NCBI RefSeq assembly: GCF_030704685.1
Contig: NZ_JAUZDX010000021.1
Coordinates: 1-64,000, forward strand
Direction of reading: 5' to 3'
Length of the DNA stretch: 64,000 nt
DNA from: Acidovorax sp. A1169
GTDB taxonomy: Bacteria > Pseudomonadota > Gammaproteobacteria > Burkholderiales > Burkholderiaceae_C
Positions 28,826-37,697 of this stretch are shown piece by piece. The notes below the pieces were generated by a model. It saw only the letters and a list, made by a program, of their open reading frames with translations. It ran no database searches and was not told the origin of the DNA. Position 1 is the stretch's first letter. Every line of letters begins with the position of its first letter. The position numbers and the translations under genes are program-made.

Positions 28826-30226
28826 CTATCCGCCCAGCATGCGCAAAGCCAGTCCGGCCAACGCACAGCCGGCCAGCAAGGGCAGCACCCCCAGCTTGAA
28901 GCGGAACAGCGCCACCCCCGCCAGCAGCGTGATGGCGACTGACGCGACGTCTACCCCTCCCGCGAAGCCCCGCGGCCACCACACGTGGTACGCGAAGAAT
29001 AGTGCCAGGTTCAGGATCACGCCAACCACGGCCGCCGTGATGGCCGTGAGCGGCGCGGTGAAGCGCAACTGGTTGTGCGTGGTCTCTATCAGCGGCCCGC
29101 CCGCCAGGATGAACACGAACGATGGCAGAAAGGTGAAGAAGGTCACCACCGACGCTGCCAGCGCGCCGGACCAGAAGGCCGCATCGGGCCCGAGCACGTT
29201 GTGCAGCCAGCCGCCGAGAAAGCCCACGAAAGCCACCACCATGATCAGCGGGCCCGGCGTGGTCTCGCCCAGCGCCAGGCCATCGATCATCTGCCCGGCA
29301 TCGAGCCACTGGTAGTGCTCCACCGCACCCTGGTACACGTAGGGCAGCACGGCATAGGCCCCGCCAAAGGTCAGCAGCGCCGCCTTGGTGAAGAACCAGC
29401 CCATCTGCGTGAGCGTGCCCTCCCAGCCCACCAGCGCCACCAGCACCCCCATGGCCGCCAGCCACAGGCCGCCGCCCACGGCCAGCACCTGGGCCAGGCG
29501 CTTGCGGCTGAACAGCGCGTGGGCCGGTGTGGGGGTGTCGTCGTCGATCAGCGCGGGCCCATAGCCCCGCTGGGCGCTGCCGTGGCCGCCGGCCGTGAAC
29601 AGCTGCGGCCAGCGCTGCCCGGCCACATGCCCGGCGAGCGCGGCCGCGAGCACGATGGCCGGGAAGGGCACGCTGAACGCCATGATGGCCACGAAGGCCG
29701 CCGCTGCGATGCCCCAGAGCCAGCGGTTCTTAAGCGCGCGTGTGCCGATGCGGTGCGCCGCATGCAGTACCAGCGCCGTCACCGCGGGCTTGATGCCGTA
29801 GAAGATGCCTTCCACCACGGGCAGGTGCCCGTACGCGATGTACACCCACGACAGCAGCACCAGCAGCACCAGCGAGGGCAGCACGAACAGCCCGCCCGCC
29901 ACCAGAGCGCCGCGTGTGCGGTGCATCAGCCAGCCGATGTAGGTGGCCAGCTGCTGCGCCTCGGGGCCGGGCAGCACCATGCAGTAGTTGAGCGCATGCA
30001 GAAAGCGCTTTTCGCTGATCCAGCGGCGCCGCTCCACCAGCTCGGTGTGCATGATCGCGATCTGCCCTGCCGGCCCGCCAAAGCTGATGCAGCCGAGCTT
30101 GAGCCAGAACCACAGGCCCTGGGCGAAACTCACGTCGGCGGGGCGGGCATCGGCGGCGGCGCCGCCGCCCTTGTCGGCCATCGTGGCCACGTTGTTCGTG
30201 TCGGTCATTTCATTCACATCAGTCAT
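28826..30226 (-). CDS. chrA: Chromate transporter ChrA (two-domain, CHR family)
   Basis: An inner-membrane exporter of chromate, 466 residues, with two homologous CHR halves. The first contains KLGCISFGGPAGQIA and NYCMVLPGPEAQQLA; the second contains KAALLTFGGAYAVLP and LALGETTPGPLIMV. About ten hydrophobic segments are seen. The ATG at 30226 overlaps the stop of the chrB-type gene by four bases. An acidic, Asp/Asn-rich N-terminus of about 30 residues precedes the first helix. Confidence 0.92.
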   Translation of the reverse strand: MTDVNEMTDTNNVATMADKGGGAAADARPADVSFAQGLWFWLKLGCISFGGPAGQIAIMHTELVERRRWISEKRFLHALNYCMVLPGPEAQQLATYIGWLMHRTRGALVAGGLFVLPSLVLLVLLSWVYIAYGHLPVVEGIFYGIKPAVTALVLHAAHRIGTRALKNRWLWGIAAAAFVAIMAFSVPFPAIVLAAALAGHVAGQRWPQLFTAGGHGSAQRGYGPALIDDDTPTPAHALFSRKRLAQVLAVGGGLWLAAMGVLVALVGWEGTLTQMGWFFTKAALLTFGGAYAVLPYVYQGAVEHYQWLDAGQMIDGLALGETTPGPLIMVVAFVGFLGGWLHNVLGPDAAFWSGALAASVVTFFTFLPSFVFILAGGPLIETTHNQLRFTAPLTAITAAVVGVILNLALFFAYHVWWPRGFAGGVDVASVAITLLAGVALFRFKLGVLPLLAGCALAGLALRMLGG

Positions 30227-31158
30227 GCTGGCACACCTTCGGGCGCCCAGCGGTGGTTTTCCTGCGGCCCTGCCACCCCCTGGCGGCGCCAGGCGTAGAG
30301 CGCGTCGTACACGGGCATGGCCGCCGCGAGCATGCCCAGGTCGTCGCCGGCATGCAGCTGCGAGAGGCCGAGCGATACTGCCAGCAGGCCCGCCGCCTGC
30401 GGCGCCAGTGGCAACTGGTCGGTGTCGGCGCCGCGCACGATGAGGGCCAGCGCGGCGAGTGCCGGGTCGGCCTGCAGGTCGAAGGCTGCGAGCAGCGCAT
30501 CGAAGCTGCACAGCGCGCCTTCGTGCGTGATGGGCGCGCCAGGGATGTCATAGGCCACGGCGCCCAGCCGCTGCGCCTCGGGCAGCACCTGGGCCGCTTC
30601 CACATAGAAGAACTCCGCTCGCGGGTCGATGAAGCGGCGCACCAGCCAGGGGCAGGCAATGCGGTCGATCTTGGGCCGTGCGCGCGTGATCCAGCGCGAT
30701 GCAGCCGTGCCATCCACGCCCAGGTCGGGCCGCTTGCGCAGCCCCAGGGGCCGCATGGCGCGCCAGCGGGCCAGGTCCTCGGGCGTGTCGACGCCGGGCT
30801 CGCCCCCCTCGAACCCTCCCGCCAGGAAGCGGGCATTCCAGCCCGCCTGCCGCAGCACGCCCGCTGCCTCCTGGCTCACGGCGTGGCCATACACGCAGTA
30901 CACGACGGCCTCGCAGGGCGGGGCGCTGGCGGCCAGGGCGGCGATGTCTTCGGGTGTGCAGTGCCGCGCGGTGGCCAGCAGGTGCGTGCTCTGCGCAAAG
31001 CGGGACTGCCGGCGCACATCCAGGATGAGAGGGGCCCCGGGCGTGCCGATGCGGGCAGCGAGGTCCTGGGGAGGAACGGAAAGGGGAAGGGCGTTGCCCA
31101 TAGAGGTGTCCACGGATGACTCCAGCAAAGAGTGATCAGCGCTTGGATGGGACACCAT
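30223..31158 (-). CDS. chrB: Rhodanese-ChrB fusion, chromate resistance protein
   Basis: A 311-residue protein with two parts. The N-terminal half (about 30-140) is a rhodanese domain with LILDVRR and the active-site Cys in YCVYGHAVS. The C-terminal half (about 150-290) is the ChrB_C domain (PF09828; SRWITRARPKIDRIACPWLVRRFID). The helix-turn-helix part of classical ChrB is absent, so this version is unlikely to be a DNA-binding sensor. Coupled to chrA by an ATGA overlap. An alternative Met start exists at 31101. Confidence 0.87.
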   Translation of the reverse strand: MVSHPSADHSLLESSVDTSMGNALPLSVPPQDLAARIGTPGAPLILDVRRQSRFAQSTHLLATARHCTPEDIAALAASAPPCEAVVYCVYGHAVSQEAAGVLRQAGWNARFLAGGFEGGEPGVDTPEDLARWRAMRPLGLRKRPDLGVDGTAASRWITRARPKIDRIACPWLVRRFIDPRAEFFYVEAAQVLPEAQRLGAVAYDIPGAPITHEGALCSFDALLAAFDLQADPALAALALIVRGADTDQLPLAPQAAGLLAVSLGLSQLHAGDDLGMLAAAMPVYDALYAWRRQGVAGPQENHRWAPEGVPA

Positions 31159-31352
31159 CTATCCGTGAGGATTCGGGAGGCTGGGTTCCCGATGGGCAAA
31201 TCTTAGCAGGAGTTGGTGGCGCGGCTTGTGTGGCTTCCTTCTCGCATGCGCCCGCGCATGCACGCTGCGGCGTTTATGTAGTATGCGAGCGGCGCAGGTG
31301 GGCGGTGGCTAAGATATCGCTCCCTTTGCCGACCCAGCCTACCGGTTCAACC

Positions 31353-31865
31353 ATGCCAGCACCGTTGCGTATCGAACAAGCCACTCTCGCCGACGTGCCC
31401 GCCGTCGTCACCCTGTTGCAGGACGTGGCCCAGTGGCTCGCCAATGCTGGCCGCCCTCTGTGGGGTGCCGAAGAAGTGGGGCACGAGCGCGTGCTGCGCC
31501 AGATCAGTGCGGGGGCCTACTTCATGGTGCTTGCCGGCGAAGCCGACGGGGCGCAGCTGGCTGGCGTGATGCGCTTTGAGCTCGATGATCCGCACTACTG
31601 GCCGGAGATAGCGCCGGGTACCTCGGCCTTCGTGCACAAGCTTGCGGTGCGCCGGGCCTGGGCGGGGCAGGGCGTATCCACTGCACTGCTCGACTTCGCG
31701 CGCGAGCGGGCTCGGGCACTACAGCTTTCGCATTTGCGGCTGGACTGCGTGGCGGACCGCAAGGCGTTGCGCACGATCTATGAGCGCTTCGGGTTCGTGC
31801 TGCACAGCGAGGTGCCCAAGGGGAACTGGGCGTTGGCGCGGTATGAGCTGGCGGTGGCCTCCTGA
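31353..31865 (+). CDS. GNAT family N-acetyltransferase
   Basis: A 170-residue single-domain GNAT protein. The core strand reads FVHKLAVRRAWAGQGVSTALLDFAR (acetyl-CoA loop Arg-x-x-Gly-x-Gly/Ala variant), followed by LRLDCVADRKALRTIYERFGF. The ATG at 31353 is chosen because the conserved domain starts at once; the upstream frame overlaps the chrB promoter. Substrate unknown. Confidence 0.82.
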   Translation: MPAPLRIEQATLADVPAVVTLLQDVAQWLANAGRPLWGAEEVGHERVLRQISAGAYFMVLAGEADGAQLAGVMRFELDDPHYWPEIAPGTSAFVHKLAVRRAWAGQGVSTALLDFARERARALQLSHLRLDCVADRKALRTIYERFGFVLHSEVPKGNWALARYELAVAS

Positions 31866-31892
31866 CCGGACTCGGGATGCGCCGCCTGGGCC

Positions 31893-33623
31893 CTACGCCG
31901 TTCCCCAGTCCCCCAGCACCATCCCATTCCACTCCCGCAACGTCTTCTGCTTCTCGTCATCCGCCAGCGCATTCGCCTCCTGCTGGCGCTTGAGTTCCTT
32001 GAGCAGGGGCAGCAGGTCCGTCTGCTTCGATTGCTGGCGGGCCGGATCGGCGGTGTTTTCGGTGATCCGGTTGTTTTCCACCTTGAGCGACTGCAGCGAT
32101 TGCGACGCGGTCTGGGTGACCAGGGCGCGCACCGGTTCGTCCTTCTCGTAGGCCAGCTCCACCTGGGTGCTGCTGCTGTCTTCCACCTTCTTGTAGTAGT
32201 AGTTCTGCGTGGCGGAGTCGGAGGTCAGCTTGAGTTTGGCCGAAGGTCCGTCGAGCGACTGGTGGAAGGACGCCAGCAGCCTGGCGGTCTGTGTCTGTGT
32301 GACGGCGCGGTTACCGGGCGAGGTGCCTGAGACCTGGGTGGACTGGTTGAGCGTGTACTCGAAGCTGTCCACCTCCTTGAGGCGGCGCGGGTTCGAAGCG
32401 CGGCGGGTGGCGGTGATCGAGGCGTTGAAGTCCGCCAGGCCTGTGAGCAGGCTCTGGTCCTCTTCGCTGAAGGCTCCTGCATCGCGGTTCAAGTCCACGG
32501 ACTGGGCTGGCCCGAGGCCGGTGGTGGCGCGGTTGCCTGCGGCCGACCCGTAGCTGCCGTTCATGGCCGTGAAGCTGGACTTGAAAAGCTCCACCAGGTC
32601 CGCGTCTGCATTGCCGCGCTGGGCGGCCTTGTCGATGCGGCCCAGATACTGCTGCACGGCATAGGCCTTCTGGTCCGCCGTGCCCCACAGCGCGCTCTGG
32701 CGCAGGTCGGTCTTCATAGCCACCGTGCCCTGGGGGGTCTTGATCTCGATCTCGCGGTTGCTGGCGTCGGCCGTGTAGCGGACGCCCAGCTTCTGGATGC
32801 GCGAGCCGTTCTCGTCCACGCCATAGAGGCTGGTCTTGAACTCGACCTTGCCCAGCAACTGGGTGTCGAACTTCGACAGGCCTTCCAGGTCCAGCGTCGG
32901 CGGCTCACCGGTCAGGCTCTCTATGGCCTGGTCGAAGCCCTTGGCCAGGGACTGCAGCGCCTGCTTCTCCTGCGGCGTGAGGTCGCCCTCGACATCGATC
33001 TGCACCGCGATGCCCGAACCCGTGCCGATCGGCTCGCGCTGGTCGGCAATCGAGATGCGCACCGTTGCGCCCGACTGGGTCTTGATGGTCAGCTCGGCAC
33101 TGGCGCTGGGGCGGGACTGGATGGCCCACAGCGCATCGGTGGCCTTGCCCTGGATCTTGCCCGGCGAGTAGGCTGCGCCCACGTTCACGATGGTCTGCCG
33201 GTAGCTGGCGCCGGTGCTGGCCACCTGCTCCAGCAGGGCCGAGCCCAGCCCGGCAAACCGGGCCTTCTCTGTGGTGGCACTGGCGTTGCGGCCGATGATC
33301 TGGTCCACCGCCGTGGTGGGTGCCTGCTCCCACACCTGCATCTGCCCGTTGCGGGTCTGCAGGTTCGCCAGTGCCTCGTAGGTCACGTCCACTGCTTCGA
33401 GGGACGCGGGGTACTGCGTGACGTGGAGAAAGCGGGTGTCGCCGGTGGCCGATGGTGCAATCGCCGGTGGGACCGATGCAGTGAATCTCGTGGCCGTGGC
33501 GACTGCTGCGGCCACTCCGCTGGAGGCTGGTGCTGGGGCCGTTTTCGATGCGGTGGAGGCTTTGATGCTGGCACTCTGTGTTCCCAGGGCTGCTGCCGGA
33601 GAGGAAAGACTGACTGCACTCAT
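31893..33623 (-). CDS. Hypothetical protein, 576 residues
   Basis: Not recognised. The first 50 residues are almost entirely Ala, Ser, Thr and Pro with no signal peptide or Met-Lys start pattern. The body is hydrophilic, Gln/Asn/Ser-rich and predicted mixed alpha/beta; the C-terminus (about 520-576) is a charged helix containing KELKRQQEANALADDEKQKTL. No metal or nucleotide-binding motifs and no Cys are evident. This composition resembles exported or surface-appendage proteins, but no secretion signal is readable. It stands alone between convergent GNAT and divergent VOC genes. Confidence 0.75.
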   Translation of the reverse strand: MSAVSLSSPAAALGTQSASIKASTASKTAPAPASSGVAAAVATATRFTASVPPAIAPSATGDTRFLHVTQYPASLEAVDVTYEALANLQTRNGQMQVWEQAPTTAVDQIIGRNASATTEKARFAGLGSALLEQVASTGASYRQTIVNVGAAYSPGKIQGKATDALWAIQSRPSASAELTIKTQSGATVRISIADQREPIGTGSGIAVQIDVEGDLTPQEKQALQSLAKGFDQAIESLTGEPPTLDLEGLSKFDTQLLGKVEFKTSLYGVDENGSRIQKLGVRYTADASNREIEIKTPQGTVAMKTDLRQSALWGTADQKAYAVQQYLGRIDKAAQRGNADADLVELFKSSFTAMNGSYGSAAGNRATTGLGPAQSVDLNRDAGAFSEEDQSLLTGLADFNASITATRRASNPRRLKEVDSFEYTLNQSTQVSGTSPGNRAVTQTQTARLLASFHQSLDGPSAKLKLTSDSATQNYYYKKVEDSSSTQVELAYEKDEPVRALVTQTASQSLQSLKVENNRITENTADPARQQSKQTDLLPLLKELKRQQEANALADDEKQKTLREWNGMVLGDWGTA

Positions 33624-33744
33624 TTTCTGGTTCTTGGTTTGTTGATGCGGCTGCGGTTGTTATCGGCAGGGCTTGAGAAATCTGAAGGTCCTGGCCTGTG
33701 CGAAGCTCTGCACCTTTGAAAAAAGTGAGGAGTGATGGCAAGCC

Positions 33745-34209
33745 ATGGATCTGAAATTCAGCCACGTCGATGTTCTGGTCAGCAACCTGGAGGAGGCCTG
33801 CGCCTACTACGCCCGTGTCTTCAGCGCCCGGGTCTCCAGGACCCAGGTGTGGGAGCGCGGTGGCCTGCATGTGCGCTATGCGGTGGTGATGTTTGGCTCC
33901 GAGCGCTTCATGCTCGTGCAGCCCATTGCCGGCAACCTGAAGGCGCTGATGGACACCCAGGGCGAGGGCACGATCTACCGCCACTGCTACTCCACCCCTG
34001 ACATCGAGGCGGCCTACGATGAGCTGGTGGCCGCCGGTGTGCAGCCGGAAGACGAGCATGGCAAACCCCTGGCGCGTGGCGATCTGCAGTCACCCAGCGG
34101 CGCGCGCATCCTGTGGCTGCCCAGGCGCTTTGGCCATTTCTCGATCGAACTGCTGGAAGAACAAGAGCTTCAGCGCTTCATCGAAGATGCGTTTGCGGGC
34201 GTTGCGTGA
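33745..34209 (+). CDS. VOC (glyoxalase/bleomycin-resistance fold) family protein
   Basis: A 154-residue protein with two beta-alpha-beta-beta-beta repeats. It opens FSHVDVLVSNLEEACAYYARVF, with the His at the usual first metal position, and the second half contains YSTPDIEAAYDELVAAGV and a terminal FGHFSIELLEE. Members include lyases, dioxygenases and drug-binding proteins, so function is open. It is followed convergently by a GNAT gene after 12 bases. Confidence 0.8.
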   Translation: MDLKFSHVDVLVSNLEEACAYYARVFSARVSRTQVWERGGLHVRYAVVMFGSERFMLVQPIAGNLKALMDTQGEGTIYRHCYSTPDIEAAYDELVAAGVQPEDEHGKPLARGDLQSPSGARILWLPRRFGHFSIELLEEQELQRFIEDAFAGVA

Positions 34210-34221
34210 ACCCGATGGGAC

Positions 34222-34662
34222 TCAAGGCCGGGCAATGAAGGCCTGTTTGCCATGCCGGTCAAAGCCTGCGGATTCGTAGAATCGCAGCGTCGCCTCGTCC
34301 TTGCGCCCGGTCATCAGCATCACCTTGTAGCAGCCCTGGGCCCAGGCGAAGGACAGGGCATCTTGCAGCACGGCCCTGGCGTAGCCACGCCCGCGATGGT
34401 CGGCATGCGTCACTACGTTCTCGATCAAACCATACGGCCTGCCGCCGCGCGTGAGGTTGGGGATGACTGTGATGGTGCAGCTGGAGACCAGTTGGCCATC
34501 CACATAGGCACCTTCATACCGATAGAGGCCGCTGTCCAGCAGTTCATCCCAGATCCGTTCGGCCGTCCCGTCGTCGGGCGGCAGGTCATCGTCAGCATGC
34601 AGGTGCGTGTAGAGCGCCAGCAGCTCCGAGAGTTCTGATCGTGCGATGGGGCGGATCTGCAT
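34222..34662 (-). CDS. GNAT family N-acetyltransferase
   Basis: A 146-residue acetyltransferase. The acetyl-CoA loop is HADHRGRGYARAVLQDAL, preceded by LIENVVT and followed by YKVMLMTGRKDEATLRFYESAGF. The start at 34662 has an AGGGAG site; the longer frame upstream lies in the shadow of the LysR gene. Substrate unknown. Confidence 0.85.
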   Translation of the reverse strand: MQIRPIARSELSELLALYTHLHADDDLPPDDGTAERIWDELLDSGLYRYEGAYVDGQLVSSCTITVIPNLTRGGRPYGLIENVVTHADHRGRGYARAVLQDALSFAWAQGCYKVMLMTGRKDEATLRFYESAGFDRHGKQAFIARP

Positions 34663-34715
34663 GCCTGTGTGCTCCCTTGCTGTGTGCCTGCATTCTGCAT
34701 CCGTGCGCCGGCTGC

Positions 34716-35615
34716 TCACGCCACCCGCCGCCCGGCAAACCACTCCCCCAGAAAATCCGCCAGCGCCCGTGTCTTGGCCGACAGGTCGCTCTTGGTCGGG
34801 TAGACCAGCGTCACGTCCGCAGCGGGCAGGGCCCAGCCCGGCAGCACCAGCCGCAGGCGGCCTGAGGCGAGGTAGGGCGCCACGTCCCAGTGCGAGCGCA
34901 TGAGCACGCCATGCCCGTCCAGCGCCCAGGTGGTGGCCGCTGCGCCGTCGTTGGTGCTGAGCATGCCGCGCACCTTCACGGTCTCCTGCCGCTCGCCCTG
35001 GTGCAGATGCCAGGTGCCATAGGTTTCGTCGCTCTCGCGGATCACGATGCAGTGGTGGGCCAGCAGGTCGGCCGGCTGCGTTGGCTCGCCCGCCTGCGCC
35101 AGGTAGGCGGGCGACGCGCACAGCACGCGCTGGTTGGCCATGAGGCGCCGGGCCGTGAGGCGCGAGTCGGGCAGGTCGCCGAAGCGCACGGCGGCGTCGA
35201 AGCCCTGTTCCACCAGGTTCACGGGGCGGTCGGTCAGGTGCAGTTGCACCTCCACCTCGGGGTAGGCGCGCGCGAATGCCGAGAGGGCCGGCGCAATGTG
35301 CACGCGGCCAAAGCCCAGCGTGGCGGCCAGCTTGAGCAGGCCGCGTGGCGAGCTGCGCGCGCCGGCCACCGTGCGCTCCAGCGCCTCCAGGTCGCCGAGG
35401 ATGCGGGCACCGTCGAGCAGGTAGGTCTCGCCCTCGGGCGTGAGGTGGATGCGCCGCGTGGTGCGGTGCAGCAGGCGCACGCCCAGCCGGTGCTCCAGCT
35501 GGGCCAGGCGGCGGCTGACCGCAGGTGGGGTGATGCCCATCTGCTGCGCGGCGGCGGCCAGGCTGCCTTCCTTCATGAGCAGTGCAAAAAAGCGCAGGTC
35601 CGAAAAACCGTCCAT
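34716..35615 (-). CDS. LysR-family regulator (DmlR-like)
   Basis: A 299-residue regulator. The N-terminal DNA-binding part (residues 5-64) reads RFFALLMKEGSLAAAAQQMG and TPPAVSRRLAQLEHRLG, and the ligand domain follows from about 90. The general pattern (LLHRTTRRIHLTPEG, AVRFGDLPDS) belongs to the large group including DmlR, the activator of D-malate catabolism. It is divergent from the Bug receptor, dehalogenase-like and LeuC/LeuD-type genes and probably controls them. Confidence 0.85.
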   Translation of the reverse strand: MDGFSDLRFFALLMKEGSLAAAAQQMGITPPAVSRRLAQLEHRLGVRLLHRTTRRIHLTPEGETYLLDGARILGDLEALERTVAGARSSPRGLLKLAATLGFGRVHIAPALSAFARAYPEVEVQLHLTDRPVNLVEQGFDAAVRFGDLPDSRLTARRLMANQRVLCASPAYLAQAGEPTQPADLLAHHCIVIRESDETYGTWHLHQGERQETVKVRGMLSTNDGAAATTWALDGHGVLMRSHWDVAPYLASGRLRLVLPGWALPAADVTLVYPTKSDLSAKTRALADFLGEWFAGRRVA

Positions 35616-35733
35616 GGGTGCTTGATTCGTGCTTTGAATTTATGAATGAAGTAATTTTGACGGTATTTATGGCTTTGCACATCACTCATAAGATCCAACC
35701 CACAACAAATAACCACCTGCAGGAGACAAACCC

Positions 35734-36738
35734 ATGACCGATTCCGCTATCCCGCTCACATCCCGCCGAATGGCTGCCGCTGCAGTCGCCGCAGCCACAC
35801 TGGCCCTGTTGGCGCCATCCGCCGCCATGGCGCAGCCAGCCGGCTACCCCAACAAGGCCATCAAGCTGGTGGTGCCCTATGCCCCGGGCGGCAGCGCCGA
35901 CATCGCCGCGCGGCTGGTCACGGACGAGTGGGCCAAGGCACTGGGCGGCTCGCTGTTCATCGAGAACAAGGGCGGCGCCGGCGGCAACATCGGCGTGGAT
36001 ATGGTGGCCAAGGCCGCACCGGACGGCTACACCATCGGCCTGCAGACCGTGTCGCTGGCCATCAACCCCAGCCTTACCGCGAAGATGCCCTACGACACGC
36101 TCAAGGACCTGGCGCCCATCGGCATGGTGGCCAGCTCGCAGCATGTGCTGGTGGTCAACAATGCGCTGCCGGCCAAGAACATCAAGGAACTGGTGGCGCT
36201 GCTCAAGGCCAGGCCGGGGCAATACTCCTATGGCTCTGCAGGGGCAGGCAGCACCTTCCACATGTCGGCCGAGCTGTTCAAGGCCGTGGCGGGCACGCCC
36301 ATCGTGCACATCCCCTACCGCGGCGGCGGCCCGGCCATGATCGACACCATGTCGGGCCAGGTGGCGCTGAGCTTTCCGGTGCTGTCGGCCGCGCAGCCGC
36401 ATGTGCAGGCGGGCAAGCTGCGGGCGCTGGGGGTCACGGGCCCCAAGCGCTCGGCTCTGATGCCAGACGTGCCCACCATTGCCGAGGCGGGCCTGCCCGG
36501 CTACGCTTTCGAAACCTGGTTCATCGTGTTCGCGCCGGCGGGTACGCCCAAGCCCGTCATCGACCGGCTCAACACCACGCTGAACCAGGCGCTCAATGCC
36601 CCCGCGCTCAAGGAGCGCATGACCAAGGATGGTTTCGACCCCACGCCCTCGACCCCTGAGCAGGCCCGCGCCCGGCTTGAAAAGGAAATGCCGCAGTGGG
36701 CCAAATTGATCAAAGAGCGGGGCATCACCGCCGAATAG
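35734..36738 (+). CDS. Bug/TctC-family periplasmic solute receptor
   Basis: A 334-residue receptor. A twin-Arg-like SRR precedes the hydrophobic signal stretch (about residues 11-32), which ends AMA-Q. The mature protein starts YPNKAIKLVVPYAPGGSADIAAR and keeps VPTIAEAGLPGY near the C-terminus. A strong AGGAGA site precedes the ATG. It heads a four-gene run with the dehalogenase-like and LeuC/LeuD-type genes, so its ligand is probably their substrate, a small carboxylate. Confidence 0.9.
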   Translation: MTDSAIPLTSRRMAAAAVAAATLALLAPSAAMAQPAGYPNKAIKLVVPYAPGGSADIAARLVTDEWAKALGGSLFIENKGGAGGNIGVDMVAKAAPDGYTIGLQTVSLAINPSLTAKMPYDTLKDLAPIGMVASSQHVLVVNNALPAKNIKELVALLKARPGQYSYGSAGAGSTFHMSAELFKAVAGTPIVHIPYRGGGPAMIDTMSGQVALSFPVLSAAQPHVQAGKLRALGVTGPKRSALMPDVPTIAEAGLPGYAFETWFIVFAPAGTPKPVIDRLNTTLNQALNAPALKERMTKDGFDPTPSTPEQARARLEKEMPQWAKLIKERGITAE

Positions 36739-36764
36739 ACCCCGCCGCAGTTCCAACGACACCC

Positions 36765-37670
36765 ATGACCACGACGACCCCGCTTTTCCCCGGCTTCACC
36801 CCCTACCGCGTGCCCACGCCCGACGGGCAGCACATCCACGCGCTGGTGGGTGGCACGGGCCCGGCCCTGCTGTTGCTGCACGGGCACCCGCAGACTTCGG
36901 CCATCTGGCACAAGGTGGCGCCGGTGCTGGCGCAGCACTTCACGCTGGTGCTGGCGGATTTGCGCGGGTACGGCGATTCGGCGAAACCTGCTGGCGATGC
37001 CGAGCATGCCCTCTACAGCAAGCGCACCATGGCCGCCGACATGCTGGCGGTGATGCAGCACCTGGGCCACCCGCACTTCACCGTGCTGGCCCATGACCGG
37101 GGTGCGCGCGTGGCGCACCGCCTTGCGGCGGACCACCCGGCGGCCGTGCAGCGCATGGTGCTGTTGGACATTGCCCCCACGCTGGCCATGTACGAGCAGG
37201 CCAACGACGCCTTTGCGCGCGCCTATTGGCACTGGTTCTTTCTGATCCAGCCCGCACCGCTACCCGAGCGCCTGATCGAAGCCGAACCTGCGGCCTATGT
37301 GCGCGACGTGATGGGCCGGCGCAGCGCGGGCCTGGCACCGTTCGACCCACGGGCCCTGGCCGAGTACGTGCGCTGCCTGGCCCTGCCCGGCACGGCCCAC
37401 GGCATCTGCGAGGACTACCGCGCCGCCGCCGGCATCGACCTGGTGCAAGACCGGGCCGACCGCGATGCCGGCCACCAACTGGCCATGCCGCTGCTGGCCC
37501 TGTGGGGCGAGCAGGGCGTGGTGCACCAGTGCTTCAAGCCCCTGGCCGAATGGCAGCGCGTGGCGGCCGACGTGCGCGGGCACGCACTGCCCTGCGGGCA
37601 CTACATCGCCGAGGAAGCGCCGGATGCGCTGCTCGAAGCGGCTTTGCCCTTCCTGCTGGATGGCCGATAG
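36765..37670 (+). CDS. Alpha/beta hydrolase, fluoroacetate (haloacetate) dehalogenase-like
   Basis: A 301-residue enzyme whose active-site residues match fluoroacetate dehalogenase position by position. Nucleophile Asp111, carboxylate-binding Arg112 and Arg115, second Asp135, halide-binding His156, Trp157 and Tyr201, and catalytic His279 are all present; the known Rhodopseudomonas enzyme has Asp110, Arg111, Arg114, Asp134, His155, Trp156, Tyr219 and His280. Surrounding motifs (HGHPQT, HDRGARVAHR, ARAYWHWFFL, CEDYRA) also agree. It should split a carbon-halogen bond of a short 2-haloacid, giving the hydroxyacid. The ATG at 36765 lies 26 bases after the receptor gene. An esterase role cannot be excluded by sequence alone. 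Confidence 0.85.
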   Translation: MTTTTPLFPGFTPYRVPTPDGQHIHALVGGTGPALLLLHGHPQTSAIWHKVAPVLAQHFTLVLADLRGYGDSAKPAGDAEHALYSKRTMAADMLAVMQHLGHPHFTVLAHDRGARVAHRLAADHPAAVQRMVLLDIAPTLAMYEQANDAFARAYWHWFFLIQPAPLPERLIEAEPAAYVRDVMGRRSAGLAPFDPRALAEYVRCLALPGTAHGICEDYRAAAGIDLVQDRADRDAGHQLAMPLLALWGEQGVVHQCFKPLAEWQRVAADVRGHALPCGHYIAEEAPDALLEAALPFLLDGR

Positions 37671-37697
37671 GCAAGAACCCACACAACAAAACCAACG

